Assembly (NCBI GenBank): GCA_001839685.1
Contig: MLAK01000292.1
Coordinates: 6,125-45,916 of the forward strand
DNA: 39,792 nucleotides
Reading direction: 5' to 3'
Source of the DNA: Tritrichomonas foetus
Lineage: Eukaryota; Parabasalia; Tritrichomonadida; Tritrichomonadidae
The notes under the pieces were generated by a model. The model searched no databases and was not told the DNA's origin. It worked only from the letters and a program-made list of their open reading frames with translations. The first letter of the stretch is position 1, and the number at the start of each line of letters is the position of its first letter. Of the stretch, positions 1-8,165 are shown one piece after another. Position numbers and translations under genes: made by a program.

Positions 1-38
1 TTTACATACATATCATACTTTTATTCTTTCCGTTCTTT

Positions 39-40
<2 letters not shown>

Positions 41-83
<43 letters not shown>
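41..83. repeat. Poly(T) tract, 43 T
   Basis: An uninterrupted run of 43 T lies near the left edge. Similar but shorter homopolymer runs occur elsewhere in the window's spacers, so this is probably a genomic habit. The exact length may be affected by sequencing or assembly. The rest of 1-547 outside this run and the 390-473 repeat is plain AT-rich spacer with no gene visible. Confidence 0.95.
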
Positions 84-84
<1 letters not shown>

Positions 85-389
85 TCTTGAGATTATCATA
101 ATCGAGTGAAGAAATGAGATCTCTCTCAAATTAATAATAACTTTTATATCTCGATTTCGTCAGATATTAATAATTCACAACGATGATTTGTATATCAAGG
201 CATTATGTAAAAACTTCAATATAACGCAAATGATAATCCAAATCTAAGAAAACCAACTATAAACTTGCTAAATAAAGCAAAATAGGAGAAAACCATAAAA
301 ATAGAATGAAATAATACATAAACAATTTATTCCATGACCTCTACAAGTTTTTTTATAAAACCCATTTAGTTTAGATAACTGATAACAGA

Positions 390-473
390 GATATCATGAT
401 ATAGAAAGATAGATATCATAATATAGAAAGATAGATATCATAATATAGAAAGATAGATATCATAATATAGAAA
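390..473. repeat. 22-bp tandem repeat, about 3.8 copies
   Basis: Three full 22-bp units begin at 390, 412 and 434, and a fourth partial unit begins at 456. The unit begins GATATCAT and ends GAAAGATA. The copies are identical except for one G/A difference at the ninth base of the first unit. There are no spacers, so it is a simple minisatellite. It lies about 75 bp beyond the stop codon of the RING-like gene at 548-1009, in its 3' flank. Confidence 0.93.
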
Positions 474-547
474 CAAAAAATGTATACATGTGAATAATCA
501 TTGTAAATTTAAAACATTTATTTATAAACAAATTAATCTATGACAAA

Positions 548-1009
548 TTATTGGTTTTCTCTTGGTTCCGCTGATTGGTTCACATCTTGTTTTAGAGTAT
601 CACTAACATCAGTTAGTTTCTTTACGAAAATATCCGAAAGTGGGGTGAGGCATTGCGGGCATGCAATTAATAATTTTGACTTGCTTTCCAATATTGAAGA
701 TGCGCAGGACACGTGGGATATGCCTCCACAGCATGGCATTGAAACCAGAATGTCGCCATTTTTGATATCAGAAAGACATGAAATACACTTCAATGTTTTC
801 TGAAATGTTTTTGGATTGTTTTCAATTTCAGCTGCTTCACTTGGAACAGGAGTTAATGAATAGAATGGAGCGTCTCCAATTTCCTGCAGTTTTTGTCGAA
901 TTTTCGTTAAGATTTCCATACTCGCTGTTTCTTCGCTGTCGCTTTCTTCGTATTCTGTTTCGGTCGTATCTTCTGAATCTTTTGACTTCTTCTGCTTTTC
1001 AGAACTCAT
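548..1009 (-). CDS. Small RING-like zinc-binding protein (153 aa)
   Basis: The first 35 residues are acidic and rich in Ser/Thr/Glu. A short helical stretch follows, and then a cysteine/histidine cluster: C75, C78, C93, C94, H99, C102, C117 and C120. The order Cx2C, CC, H, C, Cx2C resembles a variant RING or related cross-brace zinc finger, suggesting a role in ubiquitin transfer or protein interaction. The ligand spacing is not classic (adjacent cysteines, then four residues before the His), so E3 activity is only inferred. There is no membrane segment or signal peptide, so it is probably soluble. The ATG at 1009 is the first in frame. It diverges from the gene at 1206, leaving about 200 bp for two promoters. 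Confidence 0.8.
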   Translation of the reverse strand: MSSEKQKKSKDSEDTTETEYEESDSEETASMEILTKIRQKLQEIGDAPFYSLTPVPSEAAEIENNPKTFQKTLKCISCLSDIKNGDILVSMPCCGGISHVSCASSILESKSKLLIACPQCLTPLSDIFVKKLTDVSDTLKQDVNQSAEPRENQ

Positions 1010-1205
1010 CGTTATTTACGAAAAAGAAAAGATTGGAAAAGATGAAGAAAGTTTAGAATTTTAACTTTTTCTGATGAAAATAATCGTTGTAGAATTTCCG
1101 ATAATATATGGTCTGTCACTTTGAAAGATTCTATGTGAGATATTCTGTTGGTTTTGATCGAATTAACGATTAAAATACATCGAATTTTTTATCAATGCAT
1201 CTTCA

Positions 1206-2588
1206 ATGAAAAAAACAACACAGAAGTTTTTTAACAGGGTCTTCGTTTTAATTTTCATAATCTTTTTATGTACATCATTTTCATTATTGATGTTTTTACC
1301 AACTCCAATTTGGTCTCCAAAAATTCATTTCATTCCTAAACCAATTCCAAATTTAACTGATTCAAATGAACAGTTTTTTCAAAGTATCATAAATGCATGT
1401 ATTTTTGCTTTTAATTCCCATTTTGAAAATTGTAAATTTTCTGATGAATTTCTTCCTTCTTCAAAACAGTGTCGAGACACTTTTGGATTTTATTCAACTA
1501 TTATTGAATCCATTGAAACTATTTATTTGATGCATTTAGAAAATCTATCAACAATCATTAAATATTTTCTCCAAGAAAATTTTGATTGTTCAAAAATAGG
1601 ATGGGTAAATCGAAGAGAATTTTGGAGTCGACTAGTTGGTTCTTTTATTGGCTCATATCATCTTTCCCATGATCCTTTTTATTTATATCATGCTGAAAAA
1701 TGTGCCTCACTTATGATGAATATTGAAAAAAAGCGGAAACATCCATTTCCTTTTATAAATATAAATGAGTCTAAATATAAAAAACGAATATGGACAAATG
1801 GAACTTCACTCAATGAAATTTCTGTTGGAATTCCTGAATTTTTTGCTTTATTTAAAATAACAAAGAATCAAACATATATAAACAGTGCCAATCGAATTTT
1901 GAAAACTTTACCAACAATAAAAAAAGAGAAAAAATTGCCGGAAATTTTGTCAATTCCAAGAGGATTTGTAGCTACAAATATGAGAAATGTAGATATTCTA
2001 TCTATCAATTTTTATCGAAATCTGGCAATTGCGAATAATATCCAAAAAAGTGGCAAAATTGTCAAAATATTAGAAAACATGGAAAAAACCTTAAAAGTTG
2101 ATTTGAATGTCAATTTTTCGAGGTTTATTCCTTTATTAGATACTTATCCATATTCTTTCAAATTTGCTAATCAATATAACCTAAAGAAAAAAGTGATTGA
2201 ACTTTATTCATCACCAGAGTTCAAAATTTTCAAGCCTGGAAGTAATTTTCAAATTAGCGGTTTTACTTTTGAAGCAGACAGTTTGAGAATTTTTCTGAGA
2301 GATGTGACAGTAAATAATGATATCAAAATGAAAACTTTAATCATGGAGGTTATTAGTGAATCACTCAACAAATTAAAGATAGAAAATGGTTATTCAGGAA
2401 TTTCTCATTCAAATTCCGAAAAATTTGTTTTCGATAAAATTCAACATAGCAATTTTATCAGCCAGTGGCTTAAAGTTGGAATTTTACTTGATCGATCTTA
2501 TCCTGATCTGGTTAATACCGCAATATTTAATGAAAAAGGTCACATTTTATCATGTGATTTTATGAATAAGAAAAGCTGTGATTTGTAA
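1206..2588 (+). CDS. GH47 alpha-mannosidase-like type II membrane protein, probable pseudoenzyme
   Basis: A basic start is followed by one hydrophobic anchor at about residues 12-31, giving type II topology in the ER or Golgi. The luminal part follows glycosyl hydrolase family 47 (ER/Golgi mannosidase I and EDEM) from end to end: a DEFLP segment near 80, a counterpart of the 'TLIDALDTLYIMGL' region near 98-111, GSYHLSHDP near 149-157, ENGYSGIS near 393-400, and a terminal FNEKGH (441-446) where the family has NTEAH. By eye the three acidic catalytic positions appear lost: FExxIR reads FWSRLV, DSxYEYLLK reads INFYRNLAI, and the RPE block reads as FTFEADS. It may therefore be a lectin-like or regulatory relative acting on N-glycoproteins. 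The length (460) fits a bare GH47 domain. Family placement is fairly sure; loss of activity is inferred. The stop overlaps TAAA. Confidence 0.85.
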   Translation: MKKTTQKFFNRVFVLIFIIFLCTSFSLLMFLPTPIWSPKIHFIPKPIPNLTDSNEQFFQSIINACIFAFNSHFENCKFSDEFLPSSKQCRDTFGFYSTIIESIETIYLMHLENLSTIIKYFLQENFDCSKIGWVNRREFWSRLVGSFIGSYHLSHDPFYLYHAEKCASLMMNIEKKRKHPFPFININESKYKKRIWTNGTSLNEISVGIPEFFALFKITKNQTYINSANRILKTLPTIKKEKKLPEILSIPRGFVATNMRNVDILSINFYRNLAIANNIQKSGKIVKILENMEKTLKVDLNVNFSRFIPLLDTYPYSFKFANQYNLKKKVIELYSSPEFKIFKPGSNFQISGFTFEADSLRIFLRDVTVNNDIKMKTLIMEVISESLNKLKIENGYSGISHSNSEKFVFDKIQHSNFISQWLKVGILLDRSYPDLVNTAIFNEKGHILSCDFMNKKSCDL

Positions 2589-2639
2589 ATTTAACATGTT
2601 TAATAAAAATAAATTTCATAAAATATTTGTTACTTTTTC

Positions 2640-2883
2640 AATAGGTGGATGAGGAAATTCAATACTTATTTGGCAGCTCGGAACATGTTTTCAATTTTTT
2701 TTATTAGTTTTCATGCTTCTGATGAGTTTTAAGAAGCAATAACATTTGAACGACCTTATTCCAGCAGAATTGAGACATTTTTTATATCTTTCGATGGTTG
2801 GTCGGTTGATTCAAAAAATAAATTTTGATTCGCTGGAAATGGTCCTCATCAATTTACCACTCACAAAAGAAGAATTTTAGTCC
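2640..2883 (+). pseudogene. Decayed coding-like sequence, possible transposase remnant
   Basis: Read on the plus strand, one frame gives a protein-like string interrupted by TAA and TGA stops. It includes a SFDGWSVDSKNKF segment reminiscent of the 'D-G-W-(S/T)' stretch in hAT-type transposases. No intact frame exists and no terminal inverted repeats or target-site duplication were seen. It directly abuts the orphan minus-strand frame at 2884-3303. The assignment is a weak motif resemblance only. Confidence 0.25.
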
Positions 2884-3303
2884 CTAGACACTACTGTGAA
2901 TCACTTTGTTTATCATCCAACTATCATTGCTGATTAAATCCAAGGGGTACAAGTCCAGGGCTATGGCATTGAACCTCTTTGTTGGCTCGTCACCTTCTGG
3001 GATAGGCTGGGGAAACTCAATATTTGTCTCGTGATGATGTTTTTCTTTATCTTGCAGCTGCTGCTTCACTTTCAGAAACCCCTCGTTGAGGAAAACTCGT
3101 CGTAGTTCTGGCTTCGTGCTGTGCGGCGGCTCGACTCCGTATTTGGTGATTTCCTCGAAGAGGTTCCTTGGCTTGGCTTTCGAGAATTTGTACATTAGTT
3201 TCCCCATCGAACATAAGTTAAAACTCTGTACTACGTTGTTACAATCGTCTATAACAGTGATTGTTCTCCAAACTGATGCTTTTCTGTGCTTTTTGATATT
3301 CAT
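2884..3303 (-). CDS. Orphan protein, possibly N-terminal part of a degraded transposase (139 aa)
   Basis: An intact 139-residue frame with an ATG start and noticeably higher GC than its surroundings. I do not recognise a domain with certainty. The C-terminal part reads ALDLYPLDLISNDSW, which loosely resembles the 'DL-P-(F/L)-(S/D)-(I/L)-V-N' segment of hAT transposases, after which the frame stops. The composition break and adjacent stop-riddled plus-strand sequence make a fragment of a mobile element plausible. It could equally be a small lineage-specific gene. The protein is hydrophilic, with no signal peptide or membrane segment. Confidence 0.5.
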   Translation of the reverse strand: MNIKKHRKASVWRTITVIDDCNNVVQSFNLCSMGKLMYKFSKAKPRNLFEEITKYGVEPPHSTKPELRRVFLNEGFLKVKQQLQDKEKHHHETNIEFPQPIPEGDEPTKRFNAIALDLYPLDLISNDSWMINKVIHSSV

Positions 3304-3827
3304 TAGAAATTTGAAATCGAGAGGATTAAAATTTAAATGAAGTGGATATTACGAAATTTTGACTTTAATTTGGTGACCAAATATTCCCATAATTACAATT
3401 ATTTTTTAGTCGAAATTCTATGTGTTTTCTCAAAGTTCGACTTATATTTGTGATGTATTGAATTTTTAGTAATTCCCTAATTTTCGGTTTCATTTTCGAA
3501 CAAATATCATTCAAAAATTGGAATTTCATCATAATTCTGAGGAAAATTATTATGGTGACATTCAATATAAAATTCAATTGTTTTGAATTTCTCTGAATAA
3601 CTTTTGACTTGGAGACAAAAATCCTGACTCAATATGGAAAAACAGAAACAAAATGATTCCGATAGATTTGAATTTTCTTTAAGTCAAAATATAATGATAA
3701 TGCAATAATGATGTGAGTAGTCATTCCAGAAAACATGATTTTTTCCATAGATTTTTCAAGTAACTAAATAAAAACATTTTCCATGTGAGGAATCATCATG
3801 TTTCCAAAAACAATCTATTTTTCTTTT

Positions 3828-5123
3828 TCAATCATCTCTATAATTTTCATAATCTCGAATAGATTTCATATCAGTGAGCCATATTTCTGTTGAACAATAC
3901 TCCATACCATATATTCTTCCATTTGCTAGTCTTACTGTTCCAGCAAAAAATAATTTATCATCAGCTCGCAGAATCAAACTTTTAATTCCAAATTTTAAGT
4001 TTCTTTTTTCTGCATTCCAATTCCATATGACTATTTTCGAGAGTCTCACCTTATTTCTAAATACAAAATTTATTATTGGACGCTGTGTCCAATTGGTTTC
4101 TGCTAAAAACATATCATGATCATTTACTGAATGTTTAGAACATCTAGTTAAAGCACTGTGATTTTGAACCATTGAACAATTTTCAACTATTATATCTTTG
4201 ATATCTAGATCAATTAATTTCTGATAATTATCGTTATAAAAGTCTATTCCATTTATTCCTATGTATTTCTCATCACAATAGGTTGAAAGAATTTCTAGGC
4301 TTATTTTTTGAGTGTTTTGAAATGGATAACCACCAAAAGAATCTTCTAACTTTTTTTCAGGCATCAATGATGGAAAAAGTTCTTGAAGAAGTAAAGTAGA
4401 ATTACTTTGTTCCATTCCCTGCTCTTGTTGTATTTCTATATCGACTCCAAATCCTTTTGGAATTTCTCCAGAACCAATCTGTTTAACTCCGTTTAAAATA
4501 ATAACATTTTTTGTTGATGAATCATCACTATTTTTAGAATTCCAAATTCTTACATATTTTGGGTGATTTCCTTGATCAATAGTAATGATGATACTTAATG
4601 ATTCATATTGTTGTGGAAGAGGCCAGTCCATATTAAAAACTTCTAAATCATCTTTGAGTAAATTTGTGTTTATAAGGTTTTCTAGATTTTTTGGATTTGA
4701 TAATACTGGAACTGATGAAATGGCTTTAATTTCAATTTGTCTTCTTTTTTCATCAAGAAGAACAATAGAAGATAAACTAATTTTCGAATTGCTCCCATGA
4801 TTGGATAAAATCTGTACTGTTATCATTTTTCCACAAACAGGTCTTGATAAAGACAATGTTGAGTTTACTCCATAATGATTTTTGAGATTATTATCAAGTT
4901 TTATTTGAGCGTGTGGGAGTTTTTTTTGGAAATCTCTGAATGAGAATGAAGGTGGAATCGAGTGAACTGAATGAGATCCAAACACTGTATCAAGTTGATT
5001 TTTTGGTTTCTGAATTCCTGGTGTTTTTATTTTGGCTTGTGGATTCAATATTTTGCTCATATCCCTAGTTGACTTATAGCTGAGTAAGTTCTGCTTAGAG
5101 TTCATTGATATTACACCTGCCAT
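3828..5123 (-). CDS. KATNIP: KATNIP-like protein with DUF4457 repeats (431 aa)
   Basis: The protein carries the hallmark of the KATNIP (katanin-interacting protein, KIAA0556) DUF4457 domain: beta-rich units containing an 'IRIWN' core followed by a GVK-type strand and a G-E/T-x-x-x-A-x-G turn. One unit is near residues 185-235 (KYVRIWNSKN, then GSGEIPKGFG). A better preserved one spans about 275-415 (YIGINGIDFY; a DHDMFLAETNW segment; SKIVIWNWN; FGIKSLILR; FAGTVRLANG). KATNIP family proteins act at ciliary basal bodies and microtubules with katanin, which suits a flagellate. Animal homologues are several times longer, so this is a minimal form. The first ATG is at 5123; a second in-frame ATG lies at 5105 (MNSKQN). 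The first 90 residues are low-complexity and basic. Confidence 0.82.
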   Translation of the reverse strand: MAGVISMNSKQNLLSYKSTRDMSKILNPQAKIKTPGIQKPKNQLDTVFGSHSVHSIPPSFSFRDFQKKLPHAQIKLDNNLKNHYGVNSTLSLSRPVCGKMITVQILSNHGSNSKISLSSIVLLDEKRRQIEIKAISSVPVLSNPKNLENLINTNLLKDDLEVFNMDWPLPQQYESLSIIITIDQGNHPKYVRIWNSKNSDDSSTKNVIILNGVKQIGSGEIPKGFGVDIEIQQEQGMEQSNSTLLLQELFPSLMPEKKLEDSFGGYPFQNTQKISLEILSTYCDEKYIGINGIDFYNDNYQKLIDLDIKDIIVENCSMVQNHSALTRCSKHSVNDHDMFLAETNWTQRPIINFVFRNKVRLSKIVIWNWNAEKRNLKFGIKSLILRADDKLFFAGTVRLANGRIYGMEYCSTEIWLTDMKSIRDYENYRDD

Positions 5124-6456
5124 CACCAAAATAAATTCACCAAAATAAAATAATTAGTGGTTTCAATAATATACAAATTTCAATCAGAACAATAAATAAT
5201 CATTCACAATTCTCTGCGTCTGATTAATCCTTTAATATTCGTTCATTTTTTCATCTAATATATGTATAATTCTATATGTTTTGTTTAATAATGAAGTGAT
5301 ATCTAATAAAAGTTGTTGGAGAAATATAAATTCACAAAAAATGAAGATATTATGAAAACCATCAAAAATATATATAATCACTAGACATTTTTTCAATTGA
5401 TATCAAAAAAATATTACTCAGATATTCGCTCTCAGTCATAAATTTAATCTATCATTTTCAAATCAAATCGTGAAATTGACTGTGTGAATATTAAAGATTT
5501 TTTTGGAACATTTTTCTGAAAAATTACAGTTAGATATTTTTCTATTAAAATAGATTCAACGAAAATAAGATAAAAAAATTTCGGCTATTATAAACTTTAT
5601 TTTTCATTATTCACACATATTCTGTAAATTGTAAAATAATTCTCCTTTATTTTCAATATTTTTCATGAGCTAATATATTTTTATGTGTCTGCAAAATAAA
5701 AATTTCTGAGTTGTCGTTGAAACGTATGAAAAACTTTAAATAACAGTGATGAAGGAAAAGAACGAAAGAAGAACATCTTCCATGATACAATACAAATTTG
5801 CATACTCAGATTGATACGTCTGAGAAATATTTGAGAAGAACATAGAAAGACGATTAGAAATATGTAAAGTCAATTCAAAACATTAAAAAGATGATAAATA
5901 AGTAAGTCTATCAGTCATTAAAATAACATTTCCTAATATTTAATATAAAATGAGAAAGCTAAAAACACATAAAAGTGAAGAAACACTGATTAAAGAAGTG
6001 AAAAAAGTAAGAATATGATGAATGAATCTTTCTGAAAGATAGAAAATAGGCCCTTAAACTAACGGATGGCGCCGATGGCAATGGAATTTTCTTATAAGTA
6101 TAATGGCTACAAGTTTTATTTTCTTTTGATGCGTTTACGTGAATTTTGTTTGCCTGAGAACATGATGAACGTGGATTTGAATATGAACTTGATATATATT
6201 ATGGATAAAATCGATAAAATAAAAAAATTTTGTAAATTCAGATTCAAAAATAAGCGAAATATCGAATTCATGTACTACGAATATCATGATAAAAGCAGTT
6301 AATAAAGTGAATTCATCTAAATAATTTTTATTTATACCTCTTTTTTTCTTTAAAAATGTTTTCATCATAACTTTTAGAACGAAATAAATATATGAAATTG
6401 GATGTTTTCTTCTTCATATCGCTATAGATTTAATATTCCTTTTTTCTTCCGGTCTG

Positions 6457-6529
6457 TGGCCACAGATGGAAATTTTACAGCAAACAAAAGAAGTTTCAAA
6501 GCTCAAAAAAACAGTTTCCATCTCTGCCA
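6457..6529. repeat. Imperfect inverted repeat (possible hairpin)
   Basis: The left arm (6457-6472) contains AGATGGAAA preceded by TGGC. The right arm (6515-6529) contains TTTCCATCT followed by GCCA. This allows 9 bp, a small internal loop, and 4 more bp around a loop of about 42 nt. A 14-nt perfect palindrome centred on TGGCCA (6453-6466) overlaps the left arm. It sits in non-coding sequence of otherwise low GC, so it could be a structured RNA, the remnant of an element end, or chance. Confidence 0.45.
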
Positions 6530-6743
6530 TTATGGCAATGCTATCAATTCTATAGTTTATTTGCCACTAAAAAAAAAAGCGAGATATGCAGTAAAAGAAA
6601 ATATTTGACTGACACATATTCAGATAAAGTAATCATGGCATATTCTTAGATAATTCAATTTCATTTTCTTATTTACCTCAGATCACAACTGTTTTAGAAT
6701 ATAAACTCCTTTCAAAAAAGCAATTCAAGGCAATTATTCTCTA

Positions 6744-6902
6744 ATGAAATTAGACTATAATGATAATCCATTTGTTGATCCTGACAATCACGTGGATATT
6801 CCAAAAAAAATTGCAGTCTTTCTTGAAAGAAATAATTATTACCAACATAACATTTTGATGAAGGATATATCATCACTTGCAGAAGATCCATGCTTCTTAT
6901 AA
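6744..6902 (+). CDS. Possible small ORF (52 aa), unrecognised
   Basis: A 52-codon ATG-to-TAA frame reads MKLDYNDNPFVDPDNHVDIP and continues with a mixed, protein-like composition (acidic N-terminus, a VFLERNNYY stretch, PCFL at the end). It is less biased to Phe/Lys/Asn/Ile than random frames in this spacer. An in-frame stop lies just upstream. It could be a real micro-protein or the surviving exon-like piece of a decayed gene; nothing identifies its function. Confidence 0.3.
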   Translation: MKLDYNDNPFVDPDNHVDIPKKIAVFLERNNYYQHNILMKDISSLAEDPCFL

Positions 6903-7370
6903 TCATTTTTGTTTATATGATGATAAGGGTATTTTTTGCGTGTCTTCTTTCCTTTGCTTTATTATTTTTGATATTTGATATTATTTTATTATTACATAAT
7001 TTAATGTTCATTTATATATACTAAATTGATTAGTCTATCTTTCTTTTTTTAGCTTTATTTCGATTCTTTTGGGTTCATATTATGAATTTAATAAGTAAAT
7101 TCAACTTACTAGGTTGTATATTTTCGTATTCTTGTTCTTGAAGCACGAAATATTAATTGATAAAAATTTTCTATTCATATGATGATCATCCTATGGCTGA
7201 CAATGATGAAAAAGCGATGGAACCTGCCACTATTTTAAAATTAGGCCTAATTGAAAAAAAAGGAACGTGTTTAAAAATGTGATAATCTGGATATATGAAT
7301 AGAATAGAGTGTTTGTTAAATGAAAGAAAAATAAACATGTCTATACATTTTATTATATATAACGATGAAA

Positions 7371-7802
7371 TCACTCATCAAAAGTTGGTTTTGTAATCGA
7401 AAACATAAATTTCCCATTTGGTTGTTTCTCAGCTGAGAAAGCAGTTTCAAAGCTCTCTCTAACTTTCCTGGACTGATCCTCAAACTCACAAATTGTCTGA
7501 ATTACGCCGTCCAAATAATTTTGTAACTCTTGAAATTTCTGAATATCTTGCGGCTGGACAAAAGGCTGGTCCAGAAGTTTCCGTTCACGCTGTTGTAATT
7601 CTTGATATTTGTTTTTGAGTACCAAAAAGTTTTCGCTGATATTCGAACTGGAATTTTGCGATTGTCGATAAAGTGCTAATAATTGCAAAACTTTCTGTGA
7701 AACTTTCAACTCTCGTTCACGAAGACGCCTTCCTCGCTCTTCGAGAGATTTTAGCTTTGATTCGAGTCTTTCATATGCAACATCCTCTTGAGGCGTGCTC
7801 AT
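7371..7802 (-). CDS. Small coiled-coil protein (143 aa)
   Basis: Residues about 10-55 and 58-125 are rich in Glu, Lys, Arg and Leu with heptad-like spacing (SKLKSLEERG, LRERELKVSQ, YQELQQRERK), predicting two helical coiled coils joined near a PFVQPQD turn at about 80-87. A short non-helical tail ends in KPTFDE. Such proteins are usually subunits of cytoskeletal, kinetochore or tethering complexes, but I cannot assign a family. The ATG at 7802 is the first in frame, and no signal or membrane segment is present. It is co-directional with the AP-3 delta gene, whose stop lies 363 bp upstream. Confidence 0.75.
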   Translation of the reverse strand: MSTPQEDVAYERLESKLKSLEERGRRLRERELKVSQKVLQLLALYRQSQNSSSNISENFLVLKNKYQELQQRERKLLDQPFVQPQDIQKFQELQNYLDGVIQTICEFEDQSRKVRESFETAFSAEKQPNGKFMFSITKPTFDE

Positions 7803-8165
7803 TTGAAGACGACCGTTTAAAATTCAGAAATCTCATTCAATATATTGAGAAGACAGAAATTGTGGTAGTTTTATCAATCAAATAATCATTTCTTGTTTAA
7901 TACAAAGAAATCATGATTAGAATGACATCAGTAATGAGAATACACTAAAATATAAAATTTCCTTCATTGGCGTAAATTTACTTCATATTCAAATCTAGAA
8001 ATGCTCATTTGAAGAAATATGATGTCTCTAAAATTTATTTTATCTCTCTTCAGAGTTATTTTTTCTTTTTTCTACATAGAGAAATATGAGTTCGAAACTA
8101 AATATATATCTTTATAAATAAGGTCTGAATAATTAAATATATAGTTAAGGAATAAAATGAATGTT
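7803..8165. other. AT-rich spacer, nothing recognised
   Basis: This interval between the AP-3 delta stop and the coiled-coil gene's ATG should contain the latter's promoter and the former's 3' end. I see no gene, RNA or repeat in it. Confidence 0.6.

Larger units (their letters stand above)
5124..7370. other. 2.2-kb gene-poor AT-rich spacer
   Basis: No gene with recognisable family resemblance is visible. The stretch is very AT-rich. A few open frames of 60-80 codons (for instance around 6066-6302 on plus) have composition like random AT-rich sequence and overlap frames on the other strand. Two items stand out and are listed separately: a possible 52-residue frame at 6744-6902 and an imperfect inverted repeat at 6457-6529. 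Confidence 0.7.

Noticed and set aside
390..473. Regular short repeats considered as a CRISPR array
   Set aside because: The 22-bp units are directly adjacent with no spacers and the genome is eukaryotic; it is a minisatellite.
3365..3577. 70-codon minus-strand frame
   Set aside because: Random-like composition, no start context or domain, low GC.
6066..6368. Overlapping frames of 77-78 codons on opposite strands
   Set aside because: Composition is like translated AT-rich spacer (Phe, Ile, Lys, Asn, Tyr), with no recognisable domain, and each is as plausible as its antisense.
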